A stretch of 64,000 bases of DNA from Streptomyces justiciae. Lineage in GTDB: Bacteria; Actinomycetota; Actinomycetes; Streptomycetales; Streptomycetaceae. Where the stretch lies: positions 173,135 through 237,134 of the forward strand of contig NZ_JADDXU010000016.1 in the NCBI RefSeq assembly GCF_015163075.1, given 5' to 3'. The position numbers and the translations under genes are program-made. Shown here one piece after another: positions 33,267-41,114 of the stretch. How positions within the stretch are numbered: position 1 is the first letter of the stretch; each line of letters opens with the position of its first letter. The notes under the pieces are model-generated. The model worked only from the letters and a program-made list of their open reading frames with translations, was not told the origin of the DNA and made no database searches.

Positions 33267-35192
33267 TCACCCCACGTAGGTGACGAGCGGGAGCTTGTCG
33301 ACGCGGATCGCCGTCGCCTTGTACTCGGCGGTCCCCGCGATCGGGCAACGGGCCGCCGGTGCCTGCTGATCGGCGTCCGCCTCGTCGTCGGGGACGCGCA
33401 GGGTCGTGAAGGCGAGCCCCGGGCGCAGCGCGGTGTCGATCCACACGGAGGCGACGACCGAGCCACGCCGCGAGGTGATCTGCACCTTCTCCCCGACCAC
33501 GACTCCGTACCGCTCGGCGTCCTCCGGACACAGCTCGACGCACTCCCCGCGGCGCGACGGGGACGGTGAACTCCCTCCCGGGACAAGGAGGTTGTCGGAG
33601 TCGAGGCGGCGGCCCGTGGTGAGGCGGATCGGGAACCGCTCGTCGGTGAGGTCGGTCGGCGGGACATGCGGCACCAGCCCGAAGGGCGCGCGCCTGCCGC
33701 GCCGCGCCGGGTCGGCCTCCCACAACCTGCCGTGCAGGTACGGCGGTTCGAGATCGCGGGTGCTCGGGCAGGGCCACTGGAGGCCGTCGTGCTCCTCCAG
33801 GCGCCGGTACGTCATCCCGTAGTGGTCCGGCGACACCGACCGCAGCTCGTTCCAGACGGCCTCGGCGTCGGCGTACGCCCACACATGCCCGAGACGCCCG
33901 GCCAGATCGCGGATGATGTCGACGTCCCCGCGGGCCTCCCCGGGCGGATCGACGGCCTTGCGCACGCGCTGAACTCGCCGCTCACTGTTGGTGGTCGTGC
34001 CCTCGGACTCCGCCCAGCCCGAGGCCGCGGGCAGCACGACGTCCGCCAACTCCGCGGTGCTCGTGCGGAACACGTCCTGCACCACCAGGAAGTCCAGCGC
34101 CTTCAGACGCCGCACCGCCTGACCGCCGTCGCCCTCGGACGACCGCGCCGGGTCCTCGCCGACGCAGTACACCGCGCGCACACCGCCCGTCTCCATCTCC
34201 TCGAACATCTCCGCCAGGTCCAGCCCGTGGTGCGGCGGCAAGGCGGTGCCCCACGCCGACTCGCACCGCAGCCGCGCGTCGAGGTCGAGGACGTCCTGGA
34301 AGCCGGGCAGCCGGTGCGGCACGGCTCCCATGTCGATGGCACCCTGGACGTTGTTCCGGCCGCACAACGGCTGAAGTCCCGCGCCGGCACGGCCCACTTG
34401 ACCGGTCAGCAGCGCGAGGTCGATCAGGGCCCGCACGTTGTCCGTGCCGTTGCGGTGCTCGGTGACCCCGAGGGTCCAGCAGAGCTGGGCGCGCTCGGCC
34501 CGGCCGTACGCGTGCGCCAACTCCCTGATGGCCGGGGCCGGTACGCCGGTCACCTTCTGCGCGAGCGACAGCGTCCACGGCTCCACGAGCGCCCGGTACT
34601 CCTCGAAGCCGCTCGTGGCCCGCCCGACGAACGTCTCGTCGACCAGGCCCGCCTGGATGATCTCCCGCCCGACGGCCTGCGCCAGCGCGATGTCCGTACC
34701 GACGTTGAGCCCGAGCCAGCCCTCCGCCCACTCCGCGGTCGACGTCCGCCGCGGGTCGACCACGTACAGGCGGGCACCGGCCTGTACGCCCTTCAGCACA
34801 TGCTGGAAGAAGACCGGGTGCGCCACCCGGGCGTTGGAGCCCCACAGCACCACGACATCGGTCCGCTCGATCTCCTCGTACGACGACGTCCCGCCCCCCG
34901 CGCCGAACGCGGCCGCCAGCCCCTCGACGCTCGGGGCGTGACATCTGCGGTCGCTGGAGTCGACGTTGTTGGTGCCCATCACGACCCGGGCGAACTTCTG
35001 CGCCAGATAGTTCGCCTCGTTGGTCGCCCGGGCACACGACAGCATCCCGAACGCCCCGCGATGCCGCCGCAGCCCTCGCGCCACCCGGTCCAGCGCCTCG
35101 TCCCAACTCGCCCGCCGGAACTCCTCGTCACGCGTGTCCCGCACGAGCGGATGCGTGAGCCGCGGATACGCCTTCTGCCGGCGTTCGTTCAT
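33267..35192 (-). CDS. Molybdopterin formate dehydrogenase catalytic domain (C-terminal part of FdsA)
   Basis: A 641-residue protein that starts directly in the molybdopterin domain (MNERRQKAYPRLTHPLVRDT) and lacks the Fe4S4 domain normally in front. The Mo ligand is C84 in SSDRRCHAPSV with the essential H85, matching formate dehydrogenases with cysteine rather than selenocysteine. Cofactor contacts are seen in TDVVVLWGSNARVAHPV and CVGEDPARS. The C-terminal MopB domain has FPIRLTTGRRLDSDN, where the arginine is conserved. It oxidises formate to CO2. The missing cluster domain is the gene at 30571-31431. ATG 35192 overlaps the upstream stop by four bases. Confidence 0.92.
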   Translation of the reverse strand: MNERRQKAYPRLTHPLVRDTRDEEFRRASWDEALDRVARGLRRHRGAFGMLSCARATNEANYLAQKFARVVMGTNNVDSSDRRCHAPSVEGLAAAFGAGGGTSSYEEIERTDVVVLWGSNARVAHPVFFQHVLKGVQAGARLYVVDPRRTSTAEWAEGWLGLNVGTDIALAQAVGREIIQAGLVDETFVGRATSGFEEYRALVEPWTLSLAQKVTGVPAPAIRELAHAYGRAERAQLCWTLGVTEHRNGTDNVRALIDLALLTGQVGRAGAGLQPLCGRNNVQGAIDMGAVPHRLPGFQDVLDLDARLRCESAWGTALPPHHGLDLAEMFEEMETGGVRAVYCVGEDPARSSEGDGGQAVRRLKALDFLVVQDVFRTSTAELADVVLPAASGWAESEGTTTNSERRVQRVRKAVDPPGEARGDVDIIRDLAGRLGHVWAYADAEAVWNELRSVSPDHYGMTYRRLEEHDGLQWPCPSTRDLEPPYLHGRLWEADPARRGRRAPFGLVPHVPPTDLTDERFPIRLTTGRRLDSDNLLVPGGSSPSPSRRGECVELCPEDAERYGVVVGEKVQITSRRGSVVASVWIDTALRPGLAFTTLRVPDDEADADQQAPAARCPIAGTAEYKATAIRVDKLPLVTYVG

Positions 35193-36160
35193 GCGGCGGC
35201 CTGGTGGGCGAGGAGGTCGCTGAGGGCGTGGATGGTGGTGAGGGTGGGGGTGGGGGTGTGGGTGAGGGTGGCGAGTTCGAGGACGGCGGTGAGGAGGACG
35301 TCGAGTTCGAGGGGTTTGCCCGCTTCGAGGTCTTGGAGGGTGCTGGTGCGGTGGTCGCCGACTTTTTCGGCGCCGGCGAGGCGGCGTTCGATGGTGATGT
35401 CGGGGTGGCAGTCGAGGGCGGCTGCGACGGCGAGGGTTTCTTCCATCATGGTGTGGATGACGTGGCGGGTGCCGTGGTGGTGGCACATTTGTCGCATGGT
35501 GGCGCGGGCGAGGGCGCTGATGGGGTTGAAGGAGATGTTGCCCAGCAGTTTGAGCCAGATGTCGTTGCGGAGGTCGGTTTCGACGGGGCATTTGAGTCCG
35601 CCGGCCTGCATGGCCTGGCTGAAGTCGAGGCAGCGGGGGGAGAGGCTGCGGTCGGGTTCGCCGATGGAGAAGCGGGTGCCTTCCAGGTGCCGCACCACAC
35701 CCGGGGCTTCGAGTTCGGTGGCCGCGTAGACGACGCAGCCGATGGCCCGTTCGGGGGCGAGGACCTTACTGACCGCCCCGCCCGGATCGACACTTTCGAG
35801 CCGGCGCCCGTCGTGGGGTCCGCCGTGGGCGTGGAAGTACCACCAGGGGATGCCGTTCTGGGCGGCGATGACGGCCGTATCGGAGTGGAGGAGGGGTTCG
35901 ATGAGCGGCCCGCACGCCGCGTACGAGGTGGCCTTCAGCCCCAGGAACACATAATCGACCGGGCCGATCTCCGTCGGGTCGTCGGTGGCGTGCGCCTTCG
36001 CGGTGAAGTCGCCGCGGGGGGAGTGGATTTGGACGCCGTGTTGCCTCATGGCCGCGAGGTGCGGTCCACGGGCGATGAGGTGGACGTCGGCGCCTGCGCG
36101 GTGCAGGGCGGCGCCGACGTAGGCGCCGATGGCTCCGGCGCCGAGGACTGCGACTTTCAT
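35189..36160 (-). CDS. 2-dehydropantoate 2-reductase family (ApbA/PanE-like) protein
   Basis: A 323-residue protein with NADP site MKVAVLGAGAIGAYVGAAL and the family helix NDIWLKLLGNISFNPISALA, in which the lysine is catalytic. It is the first gene of the formate dehydrogenase operon. PanE proper makes pantoate; here the role is more likely reduction of another 2-keto acid linked to one-carbon metabolism, which is inference. Codon use is unlike the neighbours: glutamate is nearly always GAA, lysine mostly AAA, with CTC/ACC wobble instead of mixed C/G. That suggests separate origin. ATG 36160 is preceded by a purine-rich stretch (AGCTCCCCCAGC on the gene strand is weak). Confidence 0.88.
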   Translation of the reverse strand: MKVAVLGAGAIGAYVGAALHRAGADVHLIARGPHLAAMRQHGVQIHSPRGDFTAKAHATDDPTEIGPVDYVFLGLKATSYAACGPLIEPLLHSDTAVIAAQNGIPWWYFHAHGGPHDGRRLESVDPGGAVSKVLAPERAIGCVVYAATELEAPGVVRHLEGTRFSIGEPDRSLSPRCLDFSQAMQAGGLKCPVETDLRNDIWLKLLGNISFNPISALARATMRQMCHHHGTRHVIHTMMEETLAVAAALDCHPDITIERRLAGAEKVGDHRTSTLQDLEAGKPLELDVLLTAVLELATLTHTPTPTLTTIHALSDLLAHQAAA

Positions 36161-36219
36161 GCTGGGGGAGCTCCGTTCGGTCGAGGGTGTACCGCGGAAC
36201 CGTCGAACTGAGTCGACGC

Positions 36220-36237
36220 CATATTGTCTACAGTATG
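36220..36237. promoter_or_regulatory. GntR-type operator between formate dehydrogenase operon and OFA transporter
   Basis: CATATTGT, CT, ACAGTATG: an 8-2-8 inverted repeat with one mismatch, containing GTCTACAG (36226-36233). It is an A/T-rich island in the 236-base divergent gap 36161-36396. The same 8-mer, as CTGTAGAC, is found upstream of the GntR gene at 38986-38993. FCD-type GntR proteins bind sites of this general shape. Confidence 0.68.
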
Positions 36238-36396
36238 TAACTCGGGGCGGCAAGGGTTCGCGCGGCAGTTGACCGCGGCCGACCGCGTCCGGAAACCGGG
36301 TGGTCCGACCGTTCGGCGCGCCCCGCATACCGCTCATCGCATACGGTCGACGTGCCGCCTTCTCAACTCCCGTGTATCTCCCTACTGTCCGGGATC

Positions 36397-37734
36397 ATGA
36401 GTCCCCCTGTCGCACCGGCCGGCTGGAGCCGCTGGCTCGTTCCCCCCGCCGCCCTCTCGGTCCACCTCTCTATCGGTCAGGCCTACGCCTGGTCCGTGTT
36501 CAAGCCGCCTCTGGAGTCCGCGCTCGGTCTGAGCGGCACCCAGAGCGCGCTGCCCTTCCAGCTCGGCATCGTCATGCTCGGCCTGTCCGCCGCCTTCGGC
36601 GGCACGCTCGTGGAGCGCAACGGGCCGCGCTGGGCGATGACCGTCGCGTTGATCTGCTTCTCGTCCGGGTTCCTGCTCTCCGCGCTGGGCGCGGTCACCG
36701 AGCAGTACTGGCTGATCGTCCTCGGCTACGGCTTCGTCGGCGGCATCGGCCTCGGCATCGGCTACATCTCGCCCGTCTCCACCCTGATCAAGTGGTTCCC
36801 GGACCGGCCCGGCATGGCCACCGGCATCGCCATCATGGGCTTCGGCGGCGGCGCGCTGATCGCCTCGCCGTGGTCGGCGCAGATGCTGGAGTCGTTCGGC
36901 TCCGACAGCTCCGGGATCGCGCTGGCGTTCCTCGTGCACGGGCTGTCGTACGCCGTCTTCATGACGCTCGGCGTGCTGCTCGTACGGGTGCCGCGCACCG
37001 AGAAGCCGGTGGAGGGGGCGCCGAGCATCACCTCCGGGCCGCAGGTCTCGGCGCGCAGTGCCGTGCGCACCCCGCAGTTCTGGTGTCTGTGGGTCGTGCT
37101 CTGCATGAACGTGACCGCGGGCATTGGCATCCTGGAGAAGGCCGCTCCGATGATCACGGACTTCTTCAAGGACAGTTCGACAACGGTGTCAGCGTCCGCC
37201 GCGGCCGGTTTCGTCGCGCTGCTGTCCGCGGCCAACATGGCGGGCCGGATCGGCTGGTCGTCCACCTCGGACCTGATCGGCCGGAAGAACATCTACCGCC
37301 TCTATCTGGGCGCGGGCGCGCTGATGTACCTGCTCATCGCGCTGGTCGGCGACTCGTCCAAGCCGCTGTTCGTGCTCTGCGCGCTGGTGATCCTGTCCTT
37401 CTACGGCGGTGGTTTCGCGACGATCCCCGCCTATCTGAAGGACCTCTTCGGGACGTACCAGGTCGGTGCCATCCACGGGCGGCTGCTCACCGCCTGGTCC
37501 ACGGCCGGTGTGCTCGGGCCGCTGATCGTGAACTGGATCGCCGACCGGCAGGAGGAGGCCGGCAAGAGCGGTTCCTCCCTCTACACCCTGTCCCTGTTCA
37601 TCATGATCGGGCTGCTGGCGATCGGGTTCGTCGCGAACGAGTTCGTCCGGCCCGTCCACTCCCGCCACCACATCCCCGCACCGAGGGAGGCCGCCGATGT
37701 CGCAGAACGACAGCAGTCCGCAGAGTCCGCCTGA
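36397..37734 (+). CDS. OFA-family MFS transporter (oxalate/formate antiporter type)
   Basis: A 445-residue membrane protein with 12 predicted helices. The GQAYAWSVFKPPLESALG opening, GGIGLGIGYISPVSTLIKWF and PDRPGMATGIAIMGFGGGA are signatures of the oxalate:formate antiporter (OFA) family. It may exchange oxalate and formate or take up formate for the divergent dehydrogenase. ATG 36397 was chosen because the protein then begins MSPPVAPAGWSRWLVPPAA; an in-frame GTG at 36352 adds no recognisable sequence. Its end overlaps a small membrane protein gene by 38 bases. Confidence 0.9.
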   Translation: MSPPVAPAGWSRWLVPPAALSVHLSIGQAYAWSVFKPPLESALGLSGTQSALPFQLGIVMLGLSAAFGGTLVERNGPRWAMTVALICFSSGFLLSALGAVTEQYWLIVLGYGFVGGIGLGIGYISPVSTLIKWFPDRPGMATGIAIMGFGGGALIASPWSAQMLESFGSDSSGIALAFLVHGLSYAVFMTLGVLLVRVPRTEKPVEGAPSITSGPQVSARSAVRTPQFWCLWVVLCMNVTAGIGILEKAAPMITDFFKDSSTTVSASAAAGFVALLSAANMAGRIGWSSTSDLIGRKNIYRLYLGAGALMYLLIALVGDSSKPLFVLCALVILSFYGGGFATIPAYLKDLFGTYQVGAIHGRLLTAWSTAGVLGPLIVNWIADRQEEAGKSGSSLYTLSLFIMIGLLAIGFVANEFVRPVHSRHHIPAPREAADVAERQQSAESA

Positions 37735-37837
37735 CCGGCGGCCGCTGATCGCCTTCGCCTGGGTGTGGGTGGGGGTGCCGCTCGCCTACGGGGTGTACGA
37801 GCTCGTACAGAAGGCGACGCAGCTGTTCACCGGGTGA
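37697..37837 (+). CDS. 46-residue membrane protein, OFA transporter small subunit
   Basis: ATG 37697 to TGA 37837 encodes MSQNDSSPQSPPDRRPLIAF followed by one hydrophobic helix (AWVWVGVPLAYGVYELV) and a short basic tail. GAGGGAGG at about 37683-37690 is a good ribosome site. It overlaps the transporter gene in another frame by 38 bases, which implies coupled translation. Small single-helix proteins of this pattern accompany OFA-type MFS genes in actinobacteria and are annotated as MFS transporter small subunits. Its function is presumably to stabilise or regulate the transporter. The two other OFA genes in the window have no such partner that I can see. Confidence 0.8.
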   Translation: MSQNDSSPQSPPDRRPLIAFAWVWVGVPLAYGVYELVQKATQLFTG

Positions 37838-37858
37838 CTGTTCGGTAGGTGTTCGGGC

Positions 37859-37881
37859 GTCCGACCGTCAGGTGGTCGGGC
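37859..37881 (+). terminator. Stem-loop after the OFA transporter operon
   Basis: GTCCGACC (37859-37866) pairs with GGTCGGGC (37874-37881) with one G-T wobble and a 7-base loop. It lies 22 bases after the small gene. The rest of the 172-base gap to 38009 holds only the presumed promoter of the KAS III gene. Confidence 0.5.
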
Positions 37882-38009
37882 GTCCGAGGGCCTGACAGAA
37901 GCCGACAACCCCGGCGCCCGATTCCTGTCGCCTTACCTGACGTCGTACCCGTGAGTCACTGATCAGACTGGTGGATCCCGGCACCCAAGGCACTGAGGGG
38001 GACCACCCA

Positions 38010-38957
38010 ATGAACGGCTCGCGTATCGCCGCCGTCGGCCACTACCAGCCCGCCAAGGTACTCACCAACGAGGACCTGGCGGGCATGGTGGACACCAGTG
38101 ACGAGTGGATCAGGAGCCGGGTGGGCATCCGTACGCGGCACATCGCCGGGCCCGACGAGCCCGTCGACGAGCTGGCCGCGCACGCCGCCGCCAAGGCGCT
38201 CGCCGCGGCCGGGCTCGCCCCCGGTGACATCGACCTGGTCCTGGTGGCCACGTCGACCGCCGTCGACCGGTCCCCGAACATGGCCGCCCGGGTCGCCGCC
38301 CGGCTCGGCATCCCCTCGCCGGCCGCGATGGATGTCAACGTGGTGTGCGCGGGCTTCACGCATGCGCTGGCCACCGCCGACCACGCCGTGCGGGCCGGGG
38401 CGGCGGCGCGGGCGCTCGTCATCGGCGCCGACAAGATGTCCGAGGTCACCGACTGGACCGACCGCACCACCTGTGTGCTCGTCGGGGACGGCGCGGGGGC
38501 CGCGGTCGTCGAGGCGTGCGCGCCGGGCGAGGAGGCCGGCATCGGGCCGGTGCTGTGGGGGTCGGTGCCCGAGATGGGGCACGCGGTGCGCATCGAGGGC
38601 CAGCCCGCGCGGTTCGCCCAGGAGGGGCAGAGCGTGTACCGGTGGGCGACCACCCAGCTGCCGCCGATCGCCCGCAACGCCTGCGAGAAGGCGGGGCTCG
38701 CGCCCGAGGACCTCGCCGGGGTCGTGCTGCACCAGGCCAATCTGCGGATCATCGAGCCCCTCGCCCAGAAGATCGGCGCCGTCAATGCGGTCGTGGCCCG
38801 CGATGTCGCCGAGTCGGGCAACACGTCGGCGGCCAGCATTCCGCTCGCCTTCTCCAAGCTGGTCGAGCAGGGGGCGCTGTCCTCCGGGGACCCGGTGCTG
38901 CTGTTCGGGTTCGGGGGGAACCTGTCGTACGCGGGGCAGGTCGTGCGGTGCCCGTGA
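38010..38957 (+). CDS. Beta-ketoacyl-ACP synthase III (FabH paralogue)
   Basis: A 315-residue thiolase-fold enzyme. The complete KAS III triad is present: C113 in NVVCAGFTHAL, H241 in LHQANLRIIEP and N271 in ESGNTSAAS. The C-terminal GFGGNLSYAGQVV is also typical. It condenses an acyl-CoA starter with malonyl-ACP. It stands alone without acpP, fabD or fabF, so it is not the housekeeping fab operon. Such lone copies often serve special lipids or starter units. ATG 38010 follows GAGGGGGA. The gene lies between the OFA transporter and the GntR gene with no clear link to formate. Confidence 0.9.
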   Translation: MNGSRIAAVGHYQPAKVLTNEDLAGMVDTSDEWIRSRVGIRTRHIAGPDEPVDELAAHAAAKALAAAGLAPGDIDLVLVATSTAVDRSPNMAARVAARLGIPSPAAMDVNVVCAGFTHALATADHAVRAGAAARALVIGADKMSEVTDWTDRTTCVLVGDGAGAAVVEACAPGEEAGIGPVLWGSVPEMGHAVRIEGQPARFAQEGQSVYRWATTQLPPIARNACEKAGLAPEDLAGVVLHQANLRIIEPLAQKIGAVNAVVARDVAESGNTSAASIPLAFSKLVEQGALSSGDPVLLFGFGGNLSYAGQVVRCP

Positions 38958-38985
38958 GGCGCCCATGACAGGGAGGCGCCGTAGA

Positions 38986-39018
38986 CTGTAGACGAAAGCC
39001 AATTCATACTGGCTTTCG
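38986..39018. promoter_or_regulatory. GntR autoregulatory region with hairpin
   Basis: CTGTAGAC (38986-38993) is preceded by a partial copy GTAGAC (38981-38986). Right after it, CGAAAGCCA (38993-39001) and TGGCTTTCG (39010-39018) form a perfect 9-bp inverted repeat with an 8-base loop. The repeat may terminate the KAS III transcript or be a second operator. The 8-mer is shared with 36226-36233. Confidence 0.55.
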
Positions 39019-39055
39019 GCTGCAACTGCCCGCGCTGCCCGGAGGGGGACGACCG

Positions 39056-39736
39056 ATGTTGTCGACGACTGGCCTGCCGCAGGGTGCGGTGCCCAAGCTC
39101 GAACGTCCCGGCCCGCTGCGGGACCGTGTCTACGAGGCGCTCCTCGAACTCATCACCACCCGTGCCCTGCAACCCGGCCAGCATCTGGTCGAGAGCGAGC
39201 TCGCCGGGCATCTCGGGGTCTCACGGCAGCCGGTGCGCGAGGCGTTGCAGCGGCTGAACACCGAGGGGTGGGTAGACCTGCGGCCCGCTCAGGGCGCGTT
39301 CGTGCACGAGCCCACCGAGGAGGAAGCCGACCAACTCCTCACCGTACGCACGCTGTTGGAGGCCGAGGCGGCCCGGCTCGCCGCGGTCAACGCGGACAGT
39401 GCCGGTATCGCGGCCCTGCGGGACATCCTGGCGGAGGGCCTGGCGGCCGTCGCCGCGGACGACGTGGACGCGGCCGTCGTCCTCAACGCCCGTTTCCACG
39501 CCACGGTCATGCGGCTGGCGGGCAACGCGGTCCTCGCGGAGCTGGCCGCCCAGGTCGACCGGCGGGTCCGCTGGTACTACACGCCGGTCGCCCGGCAGCG
39601 CGGCCGGCAGTCCTGGATCGAGCACCGCGACCTGATCGCCGCGATCGAGGCACGGGACGAGGCACTGGCGACCCGCCTCATGCGCGAGCACACGGAGCAC
39701 ACGCGCCGCTCGTATCACGCCCGCGCCAAGTCCTGA
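39056..39736 (+). CDS. GntR-family regulator, FadR/FCD subfamily
   Basis: A 226-residue protein. The winged helix covers residues about 18-85 (PLRDRVYEALLELITTRALQ, then ELAGHLGVSRQPVREALQRL). An all-helical FCD ligand domain follows with the metal-binding pattern (histidines in LNARFHATVMRLA and MREHTEHTRRS). FCD proteins sense small carboxylates. Given the shared 8-mer before its gene and before the formate dehydrogenase operon, I infer that it controls that operon, with formate, oxalate or a related acid as ligand. ATG 39056 follows GGAGGGGGA. Its 3' end overlaps the convergent LtrA gene by 22 bases. Confidence 0.9.
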   Translation: MLSTTGLPQGAVPKLERPGPLRDRVYEALLELITTRALQPGQHLVESELAGHLGVSRQPVREALQRLNTEGWVDLRPAQGAFVHEPTEEEADQLLTVRTLLEAEAARLAAVNADSAGIAALRDILAEGLAAVAADDVDAAVVLNARFHATVMRLAGNAVLAELAAQVDRRVRWYYTPVARQRGRQSWIEHRDLIAAIEARDEALATRLMREHTEHTRRSYHARAKS

Positions 39737-40908
39737 GCCTCGCCGTTCTCGGCACCCTTCTCGCACCACCGCGCCTCCACCGCCAGCATCGTCACCAACA
39801 CCGCCACCAGGGCGAGCAGTTCGACCACCGCCGAGCTGTGCGCGCCCAGCAGCGCCGTCGCCAGAGCCACCGGCGCGGCCGTCGCGCGGAAGCGGACGGG
39901 GTGCAGGCGCAGGGCCGCGCGGAAGGCCACGTCGCCGGCGAGGAAGAGGGCGACGCCGCCCGCGAGGGCCAACGCCGGGCCGGTGTGGAGGTGTTCGGTG
40001 AGGTGGCCGAGGGTCTTCTTCACGCCCGCGGCGAGGAAGGCGATGCCGAGCAGCATCGGCAGGAAGGCGTAGTAGTAGGCGTTCATCGCCAGCCGGAACC
40101 GGGCCGGCGCGGGCGTGGCACGGAAGACCTCCTCGGCCAGTTCCTCGTCCCGGACGAAGTACGTCCACCACAGGGCCGTCGCCAGCGCGAGCGCCAGGAA
40201 CGCGCCGCCGAACAGGCCCGCCGTGAGCGGCAGATCGCCGATGCCGATGCCGATCGCGATGACGGACTCGCCGAACGCGACGATGAGCAGCAGTCCGTGC
40301 CGCTCCACGAAGTGCGCGGGGTTGAGGCTGCCGAGCTGGGCGCGCAGCGCCTCCGGTGTGCGGCCGTCCGACCGGCCCGGGCCGCGCTCGGCGATGTACG
40401 GCGTCACGAACTGCAGGGCCAGCGCCAGCAGCCACAGCCCGTCCGCGGCGAGGCCGTCGAAGAGGCCCGCCACCGTCACCGAGACGGCGGCCAGCGCGTT
40501 CGGGACGCCGTACCAGATCGAGTCCCGGCCGTGGCTGCGGGTGTAGAGCGCGGTGTGCACGACGACGACCAGCAGGAAACCGAGTCCGAAGACCACGCCG
40601 GTGTCGTCGAAGACGCGCGGGACCGCCAGCGCGCAGACCATGAATCCGCCCATGCCGAGTATGAGCCCCAGCCGCCGTGACGGGCGGTCCGGCGGGACCT
40701 GGTTGGTGAGGTACGCGTAGGCGCCGTACATCCAGAACAGCACGAGGAAGATGAGCGCGACGCGTGCGGCCGTGGCGAAGGACAGGTCACCGGCGAGCAG
40801 CACGGTGAGCTGGGTGAGGGTGAAGACGAAGACGAGGTCGAAGAAGAGCTCGAGCGTCGTGACCCTGCGGTCCGGTTCCCGGTTCGGTTCCTCCGCTGCG
40901 GAGTTCAT
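39715..40908 (-). CDS. Low temperature requirement A (LtrA) family membrane protein
   Basis: A 397-residue protein with about 11-12 hydrophobic helices. The LtrA signatures are present: the LELFFDLVFVFTLTQLT opening, then PAHFVERHGLLLIVAFGESV and WWTYFV. The family is named from a Listeria mutant unable to grow in the cold; biochemical function is unknown. ATG 40908 gives MNSAAEEPNREPDRRVTTLE. It is divergent from the ROK gene across about 206 bases and probably unrelated to it. Confidence 0.9.
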   Translation of the reverse strand: MNSAAEEPNREPDRRVTTLELFFDLVFVFTLTQLTVLLAGDLSFATAARVALIFLVLFWMYGAYAYLTNQVPPDRPSRRLGLILGMGGFMVCALAVPRVFDDTGVVFGLGFLLVVVVHTALYTRSHGRDSIWYGVPNALAAVSVTVAGLFDGLAADGLWLLALALQFVTPYIAERGPGRSDGRTPEALRAQLGSLNPAHFVERHGLLLIVAFGESVIAIGIGIGDLPLTAGLFGGAFLALALATALWWTYFVRDEELAEEVFRATPAPARFRLAMNAYYYAFLPMLLGIAFLAAGVKKTLGHLTEHLHTGPALALAGGVALFLAGDVAFRAALRLHPVRFRATAAPVALATALLGAHSSAVVELLALVAVLVTMLAVEARWCEKGAENGEAQDLARA

Positions 40909-41003
40909 GTGGTCCCCCTGTGTCGACGTTGATCAGATCGTATGGGGGGGCACCGCGCCGGGCCGCGTGGGTGGGGCGGCGCACCCGCCTTTGTCCTGTG
41001 AGT

Positions 41004-41040
41004 GGAAGAAGTCGACACCAATTCGTGCACAGCTTCTTCC
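41004..41040. promoter_or_regulatory. Inverted repeat upstream of the ROK gene
   Basis: GGAAGAAG (41004-41011) and CTTCTTCC (41033-41040) form a perfect 8-bp inverted repeat with a 21-base spacer, about 75 bases upstream of the ROK start. ROK repressors bind such spaced or palindromic sites in their own promoters. It is an unproven candidate. Confidence 0.4.
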
Positions 41041-41114
41041 CAGGTACGGCAGCCGCTGCTACGTTCCCCTCGAAAGCACGACGGCAGTCGGCCGGTCGAG
41101 GCGGGGAGGGGCAT

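Noticed and set aside
30571..35192. Frameshift or pseudogene explanation for the split formate dehydrogenase
   Set aside because: The two parts are not adjacent, each has its own start and stop with operon-type overlaps, and all catalytic and cluster residues are intact.
38010..39736. A polyketide or fatty-acid biosynthetic cluster around the KAS III gene
   Set aside because: No ACP, ketosynthase II, malonyltransferase or reductase gene lies nearby.
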